Notes: generated from the sequence alone by a model not told the origin. Positions 27,169 to 38,447 are shown, numbered from the stretch's first letter. The stretch is 42,094 bases of DNA from Alphaproteobacteria bacterium (GCA_024639485.1 JAHEII010000005.1:1-42094), one strand, 5' to 3'. A program made the numbers and translations.

Positions 27169-27720
27169 ATGTCATCTAGTGCTAGTATAGCCAAACGATA
27201 TGTCAAAGCTCTTTTTGAGCTTGCTGATTCCATGGGCAAAATAGATGTTATTGCCCGTGACCTTTCTGATCTGGATGCCATGATTGGCGCATCTGATGAC
27301 CTGCGTGACGTCATTAAGGCCTCTGCTATGAGCCGTGATGATCAAGCTAAAATCATGGAGTCTATTCTGACAAAAGCCGGGGCAGATGATCTGATGGTCA
27401 AGTTTGTTGGAACAATATGTATGAATGGCCGGCTTTTTGCCCTGCCACAAATGATTAAGGGTTTCTTGGCCGATCTGGCCAAACGCCGGGGTGAGATTTC
27501 TGCTGAAGTCATCTCGGCTGTTCCACTTGATGCGTCGCATCAGGCTGACGTCATGGAAGCAATTGCAAGCGTGACCAAGAGTGATAAAATTGCCTTGGAA
27601 ACATCTGTTGATCCTTCTCTGATTGGTGGTCTGGTGGTACGCATCGGATCTCGCATGATTGATACATCGATCAAAACGAAACTGAACCGGCTAGAAGCCG
27701 CTATGAAGGGTGTTGGGTAA
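27169..27720 (+). CDS. atpH: ATP synthase F1 subunit delta
   Basis: The delta subunit (OSCP in mitochondria) links the top of F1 to the peripheral stalk. The 183 residues show [13 protein letters not shown] at the start and the C-terminal signature [24 protein letters not shown] 27169 has a GGGGGA about 10 nt upstream. The stop TAA overlaps the atpA start by one base (TAATG), giving translational coupling. It is the first gene of an F1-only atpHAGDC operon; the F0 genes (atpB, E, F) are not here, as is normal for alphaproteobacteria. Confidence 0.95.
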   Translation: MSSSASIAKRYVKALFELADSMGKIDVIARDLSDLDAMIGASDDLRDVIKASAMSRDDQAKIMESILTKAGADDLMVKFVGTICMNGRLFALPQMIKGFLADLAKRRGEISAEVISAVPLDASHQADVMEAIASVTKSDKIALETSVDPSLIGGLVVRIGSRMIDTSIKTKLNRLEAAMKGVG

Positions 27721-29255
27721 TGGACATTCGCGCCGCTGAAATTTCAGCTATTATTAAAGAGCAAATCACCAATTTCGGAAGTAAGGCGGAAGTCGCCGAA
27801 GTTGGACGCGTATTATCGGTTGGTGATGGTATCGCCAGAGTATACGGACTTGATGAAGTGCGTGCCGGTGAGATGGTGGAATTTGACGGTGGCATCAAGG
27901 GCATGGCGCTAAACCTAGAAAGCGACAATGTCGGTATCGTTATTTTCGGTGATGACCGCGAAATTAGCGAAGGCACAATTGTCCGCAGAACAGGCGCTAT
28001 TGTTGACGTGCCAACCGGCAAAGGATTGCTGGGACGGGTTGTTGATGGTCTTGGTAATCCGATTGATGGCAAAGGCCCAATCGAAGGTGGTGAACGCCGC
28101 CGGGTAGAAGTCAAAGCCCCCGGAATTATGCCACGGAAATCAGTGCATGAGCCGATGCAGACAGGTCTCAAGGCAATTGATAGCCTTATCCCGATTGGCC
28201 GTGGCCAGCGTGAGCTTATCATTGGTGACAGACAGACAGGTAAAACAGCTATTGCTATTGATGCGTTTATTAACCAGAAAGCAACTAATGATGCGGCTGG
28301 CAAAAACGATGTGGATAAGCTGTTCTGTATTTATGTTGCGATTGGCCAGAAACGGTCAACAGTGGCACAGATTGTTCGGACGCTAGAAGAAAACGGCGCG
28401 ATGGAATATTCTATCGTTGTTGCGGCTACCGCATCTGATCCAGCCCCGCTTCAGTTTATTGCACCATATACGGCTTGCGCAATGGGTGAATATTTCCGCG
28501 ATAATGGCATGCATGCTGTGATCGTTTATGATGATCTATCCAAACAAGCCGTGGCCTATCGTCAGATGTCACTGCTTCTTCGTCGTCCTCCGGGTCGTGA
28601 AGCTTATCCGGGTGACGTGTTCTATCTGCACTCACGTTTGTTAGAACGTGCCGCCAAGCTTAACGAAGATAACGGTCTGGGTTCACTCACAGCATTGCCA
28701 GTGATTGAAACACAGGGCGGTGACGTATCAGCCTTTATTCCAACTAACGTAATTTCAATTACAGATGGTCAGATTTTCCTAGAAACAGATCTATTCTATC
28801 AGGGTATCCGGCCAGCGGTGAATGTGGGTCTATCGGTTAGCCGAGTGGGTTCTGCCGCACAGATCAAAGCCATGAAACAGGTAGCTGGTTCGATTAAGCT
28901 GGAACTGGCCCAGTATCGTGAAATGGCCGCGTTTGCACAGTTTGCCTCCGATATGGATGCCTCAACCAGACAATTGCTGGATCGTGGTGCGCGTCTAACC
29001 GAACTGCTGAAACAGCCGCAATATTCACCAATGCCAGTGGAAGAACAGGTTGTTTCCATCTTTGCCGGTGTGAACGGTTATCTGGATAAAATTGCATTAT
29101 CAGATGTTGGTCGTTTTGAAGAAGGCTTCCTCAATCACATGCGTGGTGCAGGTGCCGCTATCCTCAATACCATCCGCGAAGAAAAAGCCGTGTCAGACGG
29201 AACCAAAGAAAAGCTGGTTGCCGAACTTGACGGTTACACCAAGAGTTTCGCATAG
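27720..29255 (+). CDS. atpA: ATP synthase F1 subunit alpha
   Basis: The alpha subunits hold the non-catalytic nucleotide sites of the F1 hexamer. The 511 residues have the Walker A loop GDRQTGKT at 169-176, the beta-barrel start [15 protein letters not shown] (30-44), and the signature [17 protein letters not shown] near residue 365. The ATG shares its first base with the atpH stop. atpG follows after 31 nt. The gene is complete, with nothing unusual. Confidence 0.98.
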   Translation: MDIRAAEISAIIKEQITNFGSKAEVAEVGRVLSVGDGIARVYGLDEVRAGEMVEFDGGIKGMALNLESDNVGIVIFGDDREISEGTIVRRTGAIVDVPTGKGLLGRVVDGLGNPIDGKGPIEGGERRRVEVKAPGIMPRKSVHEPMQTGLKAIDSLIPIGRGQRELIIGDRQTGKTAIAIDAFINQKATNDAAGKNDVDKLFCIYVAIGQKRSTVAQIVRTLEENGAMEYSIVVAATASDPAPLQFIAPYTACAMGEYFRDNGMHAVIVYDDLSKQAVAYRQMSLLLRRPPGREAYPGDVFYLHSRLLERAAKLNEDNGLGSLTALPVIETQGGDVSAFIPTNVISITDGQIFLETDLFYQGIRPAVNVGLSVSRVGSAAQIKAMKQVAGSIKLELAQYREMAAFAQFASDMDASTRQLLDRGARLTELLKQPQYSPMPVEEQVVSIFAGVNGYLDKIALSDVGRFEEGFLNHMRGAGAAILNTIREEKAVSDGTKEKLVAELDGYTKSFA

Positions 29256-29286
29256 GTCGGTGCTTTAATAATCAGGATTTTGCCCA

Positions 29287-31627
<2,341 letters not shown>

Positions 31628-31661
31628 GCATCTGGATAGAGATTGAGAACAGGGTTGGAAC

Positions 31662-32027
31662 ATGGCTGAAACCACTGCATTTGAACTGGTTACACCAGCA
31701 CGCATCATGATGGCAATAGATGCCAGCATGGTTGTTGTGCCCGGAAGCATGGGGCTATTTGGCGCCATGCCACGTCATGCGCCAACCATCTCAACGCTTC
31801 AGCGTGGTGTGGTTGAGGTTTATGTCAATGGGAACGTTAGCAACCGGATTATGGTTGATGGCGGCATTGTTGATGTGACCGAAGATCGTTGTACTGTGCT
31901 GGCTGAACGGGCTGTTAATCTTGATAACGCTGACCGCTCAGATCTGGAAGCCCAGCGTCAGACCGCAAATAATAATGGCAATGCAAGAGAAGAAGAATTT
32001 CTTGATGCCGCTATTTCAGCGCTATAA
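31662..32027 (+). CDS. atpC: ATP synthase F1 subunit epsilon
   Basis: Epsilon sits on the gamma shaft and can inhibit ATP hydrolysis. The 121 residues form the N-terminal beta-sandwich (FELVTPARIMM, GSMGLFGAMPRHAP, VDGGIVDVTEDRCTVLAE) and a shortened C-terminal helical part, as is usual in alphaproteobacteria. The stop TAA (32025-32027) abuts the stop of the convergent rppH gene with no base in between, leaving no intergenic terminator. Confidence 0.93.
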   Translation: MAETTAFELVTPARIMMAIDASMVVVPGSMGLFGAMPRHAPTISTLQRGVVEVYVNGNVSNRIMVDGGIVDVTEDRCTVLAERAVNLDNADRSDLEAQRQTANNNGNAREEEFLDAAISAL

Positions 32028-32513
32028 TCAATTTGCAAAGATATCTTTGAAATCAGCAATAATTTTGCTGTAAACCGGCCGTTTGAATGGAACCGCCAGT
32101 TGATGCAGACTGTCAACTGATGACCATCGCCATTCACAAAACTCAGGCTGTTCAGTGGCAATATTGATATCTGCATCATCACCCATATAACGAAACGCTA
32201 GCCATTTCTGTGTCTGGCCACGATACTTGCCATCCCAGAGCTGGTTGGCCAGTCCTTCCGGTATATTATACGATAGCCAATCCGGATGCTCACATAATAA
32301 TTCGGCTTTATTCGTGCCAATTTCCTCATACATTTCGCGAAAACCGGCTTCTATTGGTGTTTCGCCAGCATCAATACCGCCTTGCGGCATCTGCCACGCG
32401 TCACCATGATTATCAAAACGCTGGCCAACAAAAATCTGATTGATCGAATTAATCAGCATGATGCCAACGCAAGGGCGATAGGGGCGACTGTGATAATCGA
32501 TAGGCTGGCTCAC
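32028..32513 (-). CDS. rppH: RppH, RNA pyrophosphohydrolase (Nudix)
   Basis: RppH removes pyrophosphate from 5' triphosphate mRNA ends and so starts RNase E-dependent decay. The 161 residues begin with the RppH-type YRPCVGIMLIN and hold the full Nudix box at 45-67 (GGIDAGETPIEAGFREMYEE then IGT). The start is GTG 32513, which overlaps the ctpA stop by four bases (GTGA). No upstream ATG is available, and the next internal ATG would cut the domain. It is the last gene of the minus-strand run. Confidence 0.92.
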   Translation of the reverse strand: MSQPIDYHSRPYRPCVGIMLINSINQIFVGQRFDNHGDAWQMPQGGIDAGETPIEAGFREMYEEIGTNKAELLCEHPDWLSYNIPEGLANQLWDGKYRGQTQKWLAFRYMGDDADINIATEQPEFCEWRWSSVDSLHQLAVPFKRPVYSKIIADFKDIFAN

Positions 32514-33841
32514 TGCATCACTCCTTTAAATACCTTCAGACCATTGAGCAAATCGACGGCGCGGGCAAGTTGATAATCCTTGATGCCTTCTTCTTCGTCA
32601 TTATCATCATCATCATCATCCGCCAGTTCTTCTTCAGACGGTAATTCTGTTGCATCCTGATTTTCCAGTGAGCCTTTGAGGTCTTCCTCACGGAAGGCGC
32701 CATCGTCAATATTTTCAACAATGGCCAGCTCAACAATAATATCGGGTGTAATGCCTGTCCCCTGAATGGAAACGCCGGATGGGGTGTAATATCGGGCGGT
32801 GGTTATCCGCATGGCGGCATCTCTGCCAATGGGTACGATGCTCTGGACTGATCCTTTGCCGAATGACCGTGTTCCCATGATCAAGGCACGTTCATGATCT
32901 TTCAACGCGCCAGCAACAATTTCAGACGCGGATGCCGACCCTGAATTAATTAGCACAACGATAGGCATGCCGTTTGATATATCACCTTCGCGGGCAAAAT
33001 AACGCGAGGCTGAGCTTTCGTTGCGGCCACGGGTGGATACAATCTCACCCTGATCAAGAAACGCATCAGTAACAGAAATGGCCTCGCTCAGCAATCCACC
33101 CGGATTATTCCGCAAATCAAGCACAACCCCGATCAGCTTTTTGCCATGTTCTTCGCGCAAATCTGTCATAGCTTTTAGCAAGCCGGGGGTTGTTTGTTCG
33201 GTGAAGTTGGTAATCCGGATATAACCAACATGCCCATAGCTATCAGAACGTACGCTTCGCATTTTGATCACATCACGTTTAAGGGTGACATCAAATGGTG
33301 CTATTTCACCACGTTTGATGGTTACCGTGATTTCACTGCCTATTTTGCCGCGCATCAAATCAACGGCTTCTGTTAGTGTCATGCCAAGCACATTCTGGCC
33401 ATCAATCCCGATAATCAGATCGCCGGATATGATGCCTGCCCGCGCGGCAGGGGTATCATCAATGGGGGATACAACTTTGACGAACCCGTCTTCCATGGTG
33501 ATTTCAATGCCTAAGCCGCCAAACTCTCCTTTTGTCCGTTCCTGCATCTGATCAAAATCATCAGAAGTAAGGAAACTGGAATGCGGATCAAGTGAGGTCA
33601 GCATGCCATTAATAGCCGAATGTATTAATTCTTTATCATCGACAGGTTCTACATAATTATTGCGGATGCTTTCAAACACTTCACCAAAAAGCGATAAATC
33701 CTGATACACCTGATCGCGTGATGTCTGGCTATTGGATGGCGAAGACATGATCGTTACCACTCCGACCATCATGATAACGCCCAGAAGCGTCAGATAGAGA
33801 TATCGTGATGATGTTGGTGATTTCTGTGGAGTAACGGTCAT
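32510..33841 (-). CDS. ctpA: S41 family C-terminal processing peptidase
   Basis: This periplasmic serine protease cleaves proteins from the C-terminus. Residues 14-33 form a membrane anchor or signal (LYLTLLGVIMMVGVVTIM). A PDZ domain spans about 105-178, and the S41 catalytic part follows with LRNNPGGLLSEAI, Ser304 in GSASASEI and the general-base Lys329 in GTRSFGKG. The C-terminus has an unusual acidic stretch of Asp/Glu around 415-428. It precedes rppH with a 4 nt overlap. In many alphaproteobacteria a murein-hydrolase activator gene (M23/EnvC-like) sits between gpmI and ctpA; here only 77 nt separate them. Confidence 0.93.
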   Translation of the reverse strand: MTVTPQKSPTSSRYLYLTLLGVIMMVGVVTIMSSPSNSQTSRDQVYQDLSLFGEVFESIRNNYVEPVDDKELIHSAINGMLTSLDPHSSFLTSDDFDQMQERTKGEFGGLGIEITMEDGFVKVVSPIDDTPAARAGIISGDLIIGIDGQNVLGMTLTEAVDLMRGKIGSEITVTIKRGEIAPFDVTLKRDVIKMRSVRSDSYGHVGYIRITNFTEQTTPGLLKAMTDLREEHGKKLIGVVLDLRNNPGGLLSEAISVTDAFLDQGEIVSTRGRNESSASRYFAREGDISNGMPIVVLINSGSASASEIVAGALKDHERALIMGTRSFGKGSVQSIVPIGRDAAMRITTARYYTPSGVSIQGTGITPDIIVELAIVENIDDGAFREEDLKGSLENQDATELPSEEELADDDDDDNDEEEGIKDYQLARAVDLLNGLKVFKGVMQ

Positions 33842-33918
33842 ATCAATTGGTCCAGACTATAAAAGGTATCTATTACTTATGTTGCCAATAGAACATGGCA
33901 AGATCAAGACAGGAAACA

Positions 33919-35469
33919 TTAATTAGGTTCAATAAGGGAGTGGCCAGTCATTTCAGAAGGCACGGGCAATCCCAGTAATTCAAGCAAAGATGGTGCCAGA
34001 TCGCTCAATCCGCCATCACGAAGATGATAATGTGGCGGTGCACCAATCCAGTAAACAGGAACCGGATTGGTGGTATGGGCGGTATGCGGGCTATTGCTTG
34101 CTTGATCCCACATAAGCTCACAATTGCCGTGATCTGCGGTTAGTAACATAGTGCCGCCGCATGTGTTCAGTGCAGATATCACCTTATCCAGTGCCTGATC
34201 TATCACTTCAACAGCTTTAATCGCGGCTTCTAGTACACCGGTATGGCCGACCATATCCGGATTGGCAAAGTTAACAATGATCAAATCATGGCTCTGGTTA
34301 TGAATTGCATCCAGAAGCGCGGATAGCACTTGATCCGCGCTCATTTCCGGTTGCAAATCATAGGTCGCAACTTTGGGTGAGGGGATTAGGCATCTATCCT
34401 CACCTTTATGGCTATCTTCGTTACCGCCATTCAGAAAAAACGTCACATGGGGATATTTTTCTGTTTCGGCTAGCCGCAATTGGCGTAATCCTGCCGCCGC
34501 CACAACATCACCAAGCGTATGTGTTAGCGCAATGGGCGGAAACAGGATATCACAAACGGCATCCAGTTTTTCTGAATATGATGCCATAGCAACAGCGGTA
34601 CTGATTGTGCCTTTGGCCAGAGGCCGATTAATAGGCGTATCACAAAGCAGAAGCCCATCAAGCAACTGCCGGACACGGTCAGCGCGGAAATTCGCCATGA
34701 TGATACCATCACCACTGGATATACCTGCATAATCACCAATGATTGCCGGTAAGAAAAACTCATCCGTCTCACCCCGTTGATAGGCATCAGCAATAGCCGC
34801 GTTCGCATCAGCAAAATGATAATCCGCCTGCGCATAGGCGATAGCATCACTGGCAAGTCCTGTGCGTTCCCAGCGCTGGTCTCTATCCATGGCGTAATAG
34901 CGGCCAGTTACTGTTGCTATTTTAGCACCAGCCGGAGAGGTTTTGATAAACTGGTCAAAATGCTCAGTTGCGCCCCCCGGCATGGTATCACGGCCATCGG
35001 TAAACAGATGCAACCAAACCGTAATGCCGCGATCACACATGGCGCTAGCAAGCGCCAGAATATGGTCAGAATGGCTATGCACGCCGCCATCGGATGCCAT
35101 GCCAAGGATATGAACAGCCGCATGATTTTGCCGTAACTGGCTAGCCATATGATCCAGAATAGGGCTTGTTTCGAACATGTTATCAGCAACCGCATCACCA
35201 ATCCGAACCAGGTCCTGTTTGAGGATACGGCCAGCCCCGATGGTCATATGCCCGACTTCGGAATTACCAACCTGTCCGGATGGAAGCCCAACGGCGGATT
35301 CCGATGCGTTTAGAAATGCTTTTGGTACTGTGCTGTCCAGACGATCAAGCACAGGTGTTCTGGCCTGTTTGACCGCGTTATATTGATTGTCTTCGCGGTG
35401 CCCTAGCCCATCCATGATAGCTAGCACAACAGGCAGATGTGTTGAAGTCGGCATAGGTGTAGAAGTCAT
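33919..35469 (-). CDS. gpmI: 2,3-bisphosphoglycerate-independent phosphoglycerate mutase
   Basis: GpmI interconverts 3- and 2-phosphoglycerate in glycolysis and gluconeogenesis with two metal ions and no bisphosphoglycerate. The 516 residues include Asp20 (VLAIMDGLG) and the phosphorylated Ser70 in GNSEVGHMTIGAGR as metal/active-site residues, DGRDTMPGGATEHFDQF, and the C-terminal metal site TADHGNCELMWD and SPHTAHTTNPVPVY. ATG 35469 gives the normal N-terminus after a short Thr/Pro-rich lead. No Shine-Dalgarno precedes it; instead a promoter-like pair ends 5 nt before it. It lies 58 nt after rlmH. Confidence 0.97.
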   Translation of the reverse strand: MTSTPMPTSTHLPVVLAIMDGLGHREDNQYNAVKQARTPVLDRLDSTVPKAFLNASESAVGLPSGQVGNSEVGHMTIGAGRILKQDLVRIGDAVADNMFETSPILDHMASQLRQNHAAVHILGMASDGGVHSHSDHILALASAMCDRGITVWLHLFTDGRDTMPGGATEHFDQFIKTSPAGAKIATVTGRYYAMDRDQRWERTGLASDAIAYAQADYHFADANAAIADAYQRGETDEFFLPAIIGDYAGISSGDGIIMANFRADRVRQLLDGLLLCDTPINRPLAKGTISTAVAMASYSEKLDAVCDILFPPIALTHTLGDVVAAAGLRQLRLAETEKYPHVTFFLNGGNEDSHKGEDRCLIPSPKVATYDLQPEMSADQVLSALLDAIHNQSHDLIIVNFANPDMVGHTGVLEAAIKAVEVIDQALDKVISALNTCGGTMLLTADHGNCELMWDQASNSPHTAHTTNPVPVYWIGAPPHYHLRDGGLSDLAPSLLELLGLPVPSEMTGHSLIEPN

Positions 35470-35474
35470 GTTAT

Positions 35475-35504
35475 TTTATACGCTAATCAGGGGTATTTTG
35501 CCAA
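35475..35504 (-). promoter_or_regulatory. Putative promoter directly upstream of gpmI (leaderless mRNA)
   Basis: On the minus strand TTGGCA (35504-35499), an 18 nt spacer and TATAAA (35480-35475) match the sigma-70 consensus at 5/6 and 5/6. The -10 box is followed by ATAAC and then the gpmI ATG, so transcription would start at or next to the start codon. There is no Shine-Dalgarno. Confidence 0.5.
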
Positions 35505-35527
35505 GCCGCTATCATTCATACAAATGG

Positions 35528-35983
35528 TCAGGCGTGGTGATAGGGGTGACGTGCCAGAATCATTTCTGCCCGATAAAGCTGTTCGGCCAGCATAGCTCTG
35601 ACCAGCATATGCGGCCATGTCTGCACGCCGAAAGCCAGCGTTTTATCAGCGGCAGCCAATACGTCTTCGCTATGGCCATCAGCGCCGCCGATAGCAAATA
35701 CCGCGTCCCTTATGCCGGCATCACGCCAGCTGGAAATCTGTTCTGCCCATTTTACAGATGACAAATTAACCCCGTTTTCATCAAGTACCACCAGCTTACA
35801 CTGTGCTGGTAATGCCGCAAGCAAACGCTTGCCTTCGTCACGTTTGCCGGCAAGGCCTGATGTTTTTGAGCTATCACGTTCAATTAGCGCCCCTTTATGG
35901 GGCAAGCGGTTAAAATAGCGGTGAACAAGGTCATGTTCAGGAGATTGTCCGGATTTTCCAATGGCGGCGATGCTGATGCGCAT
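35528..35983 (-). CDS. rlmH: RlmH, 23S rRNA pseudouridine-1915 N3-methyltransferase
   Basis: RlmH methylates pseudouridine 1915 in helix 69 of 23S rRNA on assembled ribosomes. It is a small SPOUT homodimer. The 151 residues hold the family pattern: LVVLDENGVNLSS, the knot segment VFAIGGADGHSEDV, and the conserved C-terminal AEQLYRAEMILARHPYHHA. ATG 35983 is 14 nt after the rsfS stop. It belongs to the nadD-rsfS-rlmH group, which is often linked. Confidence 0.95.
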   Translation of the reverse strand: MRISIAAIGKSGQSPEHDLVHRYFNRLPHKGALIERDSSKTSGLAGKRDEGKRLLAALPAQCKLVVLDENGVNLSSVKWAEQISSWRDAGIRDAVFAIGGADGHSEDVLAAADKTLAFGVQTWPHMLVRAMLAEQLYRAEMILARHPYHHA

Positions 35984-35997
35984 AATCGGGTTCTGGT

Positions 35998-36408
35998 CTA
36001 AATACCAGCGGTCTGATCAGCGGATTGGCCAGATGCCGCCCCAGTTGATGAATTGGTGGAATTGGTATTTGGTTCCAGCCACATTTTTTCAAGCTGATAA
36101 AAATCGCGTACTTCCGGCCGGAACAGATGAACAATAATGTCACCGGCATCAATCAATATCCAGTCCCCTTGCTGGGCGCCTTCTGTGCCAGTGCTTTTAA
36201 CGCCATTGTCTTTGAGCGTCTTTCCCAAGTGATCAGCCATAGCCATCAATTGCCGCGAGGACGTTCCTGAGGCAATGACCATGTAATCAGCAATTGAGGA
36301 TTTACCAGCAAGCGGTATGGCAACAACGTCCATTGCCTTATCGTCGTCTAATGATGACAAAACCATCTGAAGCAGATGATCGCCGTCTGTAATGTGATGA
36401 TCAGAAAT
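35998..36408 (-). CDS. rsfS: RsfS, ribosomal silencing factor, with probable AUU start
   Basis: RsfS binds bL14 and blocks subunit joining in starved cells. The core SLDDDKAMDVVAIPLAGKSS and ADYMVIASGTSSRQLMAMADH, with the C-terminal VHLFRPEVRDFYQLEKMW, identifies it. The first ATG (36366) has no Shine-Dalgarno and would cut the N-terminal helix that E. coli RsfS has (LQDFVIDKIDD aligns with LLQMVLSSLDD). Fourteen codons upstream lies ATT (36408-36406), 6 nt after a perfect AAGGAG (36420-36415); an in-frame TAA sits between the two, so no further start exists. With ATT the protein has 136 residues. The tail is Ser/Thr/Asn-rich. rlmH is 14 nt downstream. Confidence 0.9.
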   Translation of the reverse strand: MSDHHITDGDHLLQMVLSSLDDDKAMDVVAIPLAGKSSIADYMVIASGTSSRQLMAMADHLGKTLKDNGVKSTGTEGAQQGDWILIDAGDIIVHLFRPEVRDFYQLEKMWLEPNTNSTNSSTGAASGQSADQTAGI

Positions 36409-36420
36409 AGGTTACTCCTT
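36406..36420 (-). promoter_or_regulatory. Strong Shine-Dalgarno with ATT start codon of rsfS
   Basis: Read on the minus strand, AAGGAG (36420-36415), TAACCT and ATT (36408-36406). The TAA is in frame with rsfS, so the gene cannot begin before the ATT. Other non-ATG choices in frame are a second ATT (36393) and CTG (36375), neither with a Shine-Dalgarno. Confidence 0.6.
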
Positions 36421-36525
36421 CACGCTGAACATATCTGACACTTATATAACCTAAAATAAGATAGATATAGTGATATTCCAATATGTATTGATAAAGATAA
36501 TTGTTCTGTCCGGGTTATTATTGGG

Positions 36526-37182
36526 TTATTTTTGGCGTGATTCCCGAATAGCGGTGGCAGAAAGCGGATTTAATCTGGTCTGAATAAAGCTCCAGTAATG
36601 GTGGTGCTTATGGCGAAATGGTTTATGCCGTAACCGACGGGCAGGACAGCGTGTCATGCGATGGGCTATCCGGCTGGCTAATGCTGATGCTTGATATCCG
36701 GGGCGATTAACCACAATCAGATGGGCGTTCCGGATAATATCATCGGTTCGGTGCCATTGATGAAATGTTGCCATATTATCCGCGCCCATTAACCAGTAAA
36801 ATGTCATGCGCGGGCAAGTTCGGGCAAGAAAACGGATGGTATCTGCGGTATAGCGCATCTGTGTGATATGTTCTAACGCGCTAACCTGCATGCGTTTATG
36901 GTGCTTGCAATGCTGTGATATGGCTTCAGCGCTGGCAAAGCGGTCGGCAAATGGCGCCATATCATGTGTCGGTTTATGGGGGTTTTGTGGGCTTGCCAGC
37001 CATATGACCTGATCCAGCTGTAATTCGGATATGGCTACATCCGCTATATGAGCATGGCCGTGATGCGCCGGATTAAATGATCCACCCAGCAACCCGATAT
37101 GCCCATGCCGTCTGGCGCGCAATCGCGCCAATAACATATGGCTGGTCGGGGTCATAGCCGGGGTCATCACGGGGGTCATCAT
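36526..37182 (-). CDS. nadD: Nicotinate-nucleotide adenylyltransferase
   Basis: NadD adenylates nicotinate mononucleotide to deamido-NAD in NAD synthesis. The 218 residues have the nucleotidyltransferase loop GGSFNPAHHGH at 33-43 (LLGGSFNPAHHGHAHIA), WLASPQNPHKP, YWLMGADNM and the closing LSATAIRES (the ISxTxIR motif). ATG 37182 overlaps the proA stop by four bases (ATGA). The first 14 residues repeat MTP (MTPVMTPAMTPTS), an extension before the domain. Internal ATGs at residues 2, 6, 10 and 16 are also possible starts. The gap of 117 nt to rsfS is AT-rich and may hold a promoter. Confidence 0.93.
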   Translation of the reverse strand: MMTPVMTPAMTPTSHMLLARLRARRHGHIGLLGGSFNPAHHGHAHIADVAISELQLDQVIWLASPQNPHKPTHDMAPFADRFASAEAISQHCKHHKRMQVSALEHITQMRYTADTIRFLARTCPRMTFYWLMGADNMATFHQWHRTDDIIRNAHLIVVNRPGYQASALASRIAHRMTRCPARRLRHKPFRHKHHHYWSFIQTRLNPLSATAIRESRQK

Positions 37183-38444
37183 GGCCGCGTCTGTCCGTTG
37201 CCTCTGACAATATATTTAAAACAGGTGAGCTGTTCTATGCTAACAGGCCCCCGCGCATGGATTCGGCCGGTAGCAATGCCTAGCTCCGCGCCCATGCCGA
37301 ACTCACCACCATCGGCAAACTGGGTTGAGGCATTTATCATGACAATGGACGAATCGATTTGCGCCACAAAATATTCAGCCACTTCATTATTCGCGCTTAG
37401 GATGGATTCGGTATGATCGCTACCATGTTGGCGGATATGGGCAATGGCGGCATCCACATTATCAACCACCTTAACGGCAATGACAGCATCCAGAAACTCA
37501 TGTCCGAAATCATCAGAACTGGCGGCATCAATCCATGGGCAAGCGGTTTTAGCGGCCGCATCGCCGCGAATCTGGCATCCGGCATCACGCAATGCGGCGG
37601 CAATATCCGGCCAGATCGTATGAACAACCGCCTTATCAATCAGCAATGTTTCTGCCGCGCCACAAATCCCCGTGCGGCGCATTTTGGCATTTACCACAAC
37701 GGATATGGCCAGCTGCGGGTCAGCATCGGCATGTACATAAATATGGCAAATGCCTTCCAGATGGGCAAAGACAGGGATTTTTGCTTCTGCCTGAACACGT
37801 TCTACCAATGATCGGCCACCTCTGGGGACAATCACATCAATGCCGCCTTGCGCCCGCAACATAGCACCAACCATAGCGCGATCTGTATTCGTGATAACCT
37901 GAACTGTGTCTTCGGGCAGGCCAGCATCGCGCAAACCGTGGCGCATCATATCACCCAGCATGATAGCGCTATTAATAGAATCGCTTCCCCCGCGTAAAAT
38001 GACACAATTGGCTGATTTTATAGCAAGCGCGGCGGCATCAACGGTCACATTAGGGCGCGATTCGAAAATGACTCCCAATACCCCAAGTGGCGTGCTGATT
38101 CGGCTGATATCCAGCCCATTTGGTCGTGTCCACCGCGCCAGTTCAACACCAACCGGATCATCAAGTCCGGCAATAACATGCAAGGCTTCGATCATGCCGG
38201 CAATGCGATCTTCGGTTAATGTTAGCCGGTCAATATAGGCTTCGGTTAAGCCATTAACCCGTGCTTGCGCCACATCTGTTTTATTGGCATCCAGCAACGC
38301 GCTGATCCGGGTCTTCATATGTCCGGCCGCCGATAGAAGCGCCGCGTTGCGCTGATCTATATCGGATTGATACATATGCTGTCTGGCCAGATGCGCCTGA
38401 TCTGTTAATGCGGTCATGGCCGCTTTGGCATCGTCTTCTGTCAT
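37179..38444 (-). CDS. proA: Glutamate-5-semialdehyde dehydrogenase (gamma-glutamyl phosphate reductase)
   Basis: ProA reduces gamma-glutamyl phosphate to glutamate semialdehyde with NADPH, the second step of proline synthesis. The 421 residues have the aldehyde-dehydrogenase fold: PLGVLGVIFESRPNVTVDA near 120, NCVILRGGSDSINSA, VIVPRGGRSLVERV and the catalytic cysteine in RRTGICGAAETLLID. Near the C-terminus STQFADGGEFGMGAELGIAT is conserved. It starts 3 nt after proB and overlaps nadD by 4 nt, so proBA-nadD are co-translated. Confidence 0.97.
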   Translation of the reverse strand: MTEDDAKAAMTALTDQAHLARQHMYQSDIDQRNAALLSAAGHMKTRISALLDANKTDVAQARVNGLTEAYIDRLTLTEDRIAGMIEALHVIAGLDDPVGVELARWTRPNGLDISRISTPLGVLGVIFESRPNVTVDAAALAIKSANCVILRGGSDSINSAIMLGDMMRHGLRDAGLPEDTVQVITNTDRAMVGAMLRAQGGIDVIVPRGGRSLVERVQAEAKIPVFAHLEGICHIYVHADADPQLAISVVVNAKMRRTGICGAAETLLIDKAVVHTIWPDIAAALRDAGCQIRGDAAAKTACPWIDAASSDDFGHEFLDAVIAVKVVDNVDAAIAHIRQHGSDHTESILSANNEVAEYFVAQIDSSIVMINASTQFADGGEFGMGAELGIATGRIHARGPVSIEQLTCFKYIVRGNGQTRP

Positions 38445-38447
38445 GTT

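Noticed and set aside
27701-28303. 200-residue minus-strand frame over atpA
   Set aside because: Antisense to a strongly conserved gene; composition and lack of a ribosome binding site mark it as a shadow.
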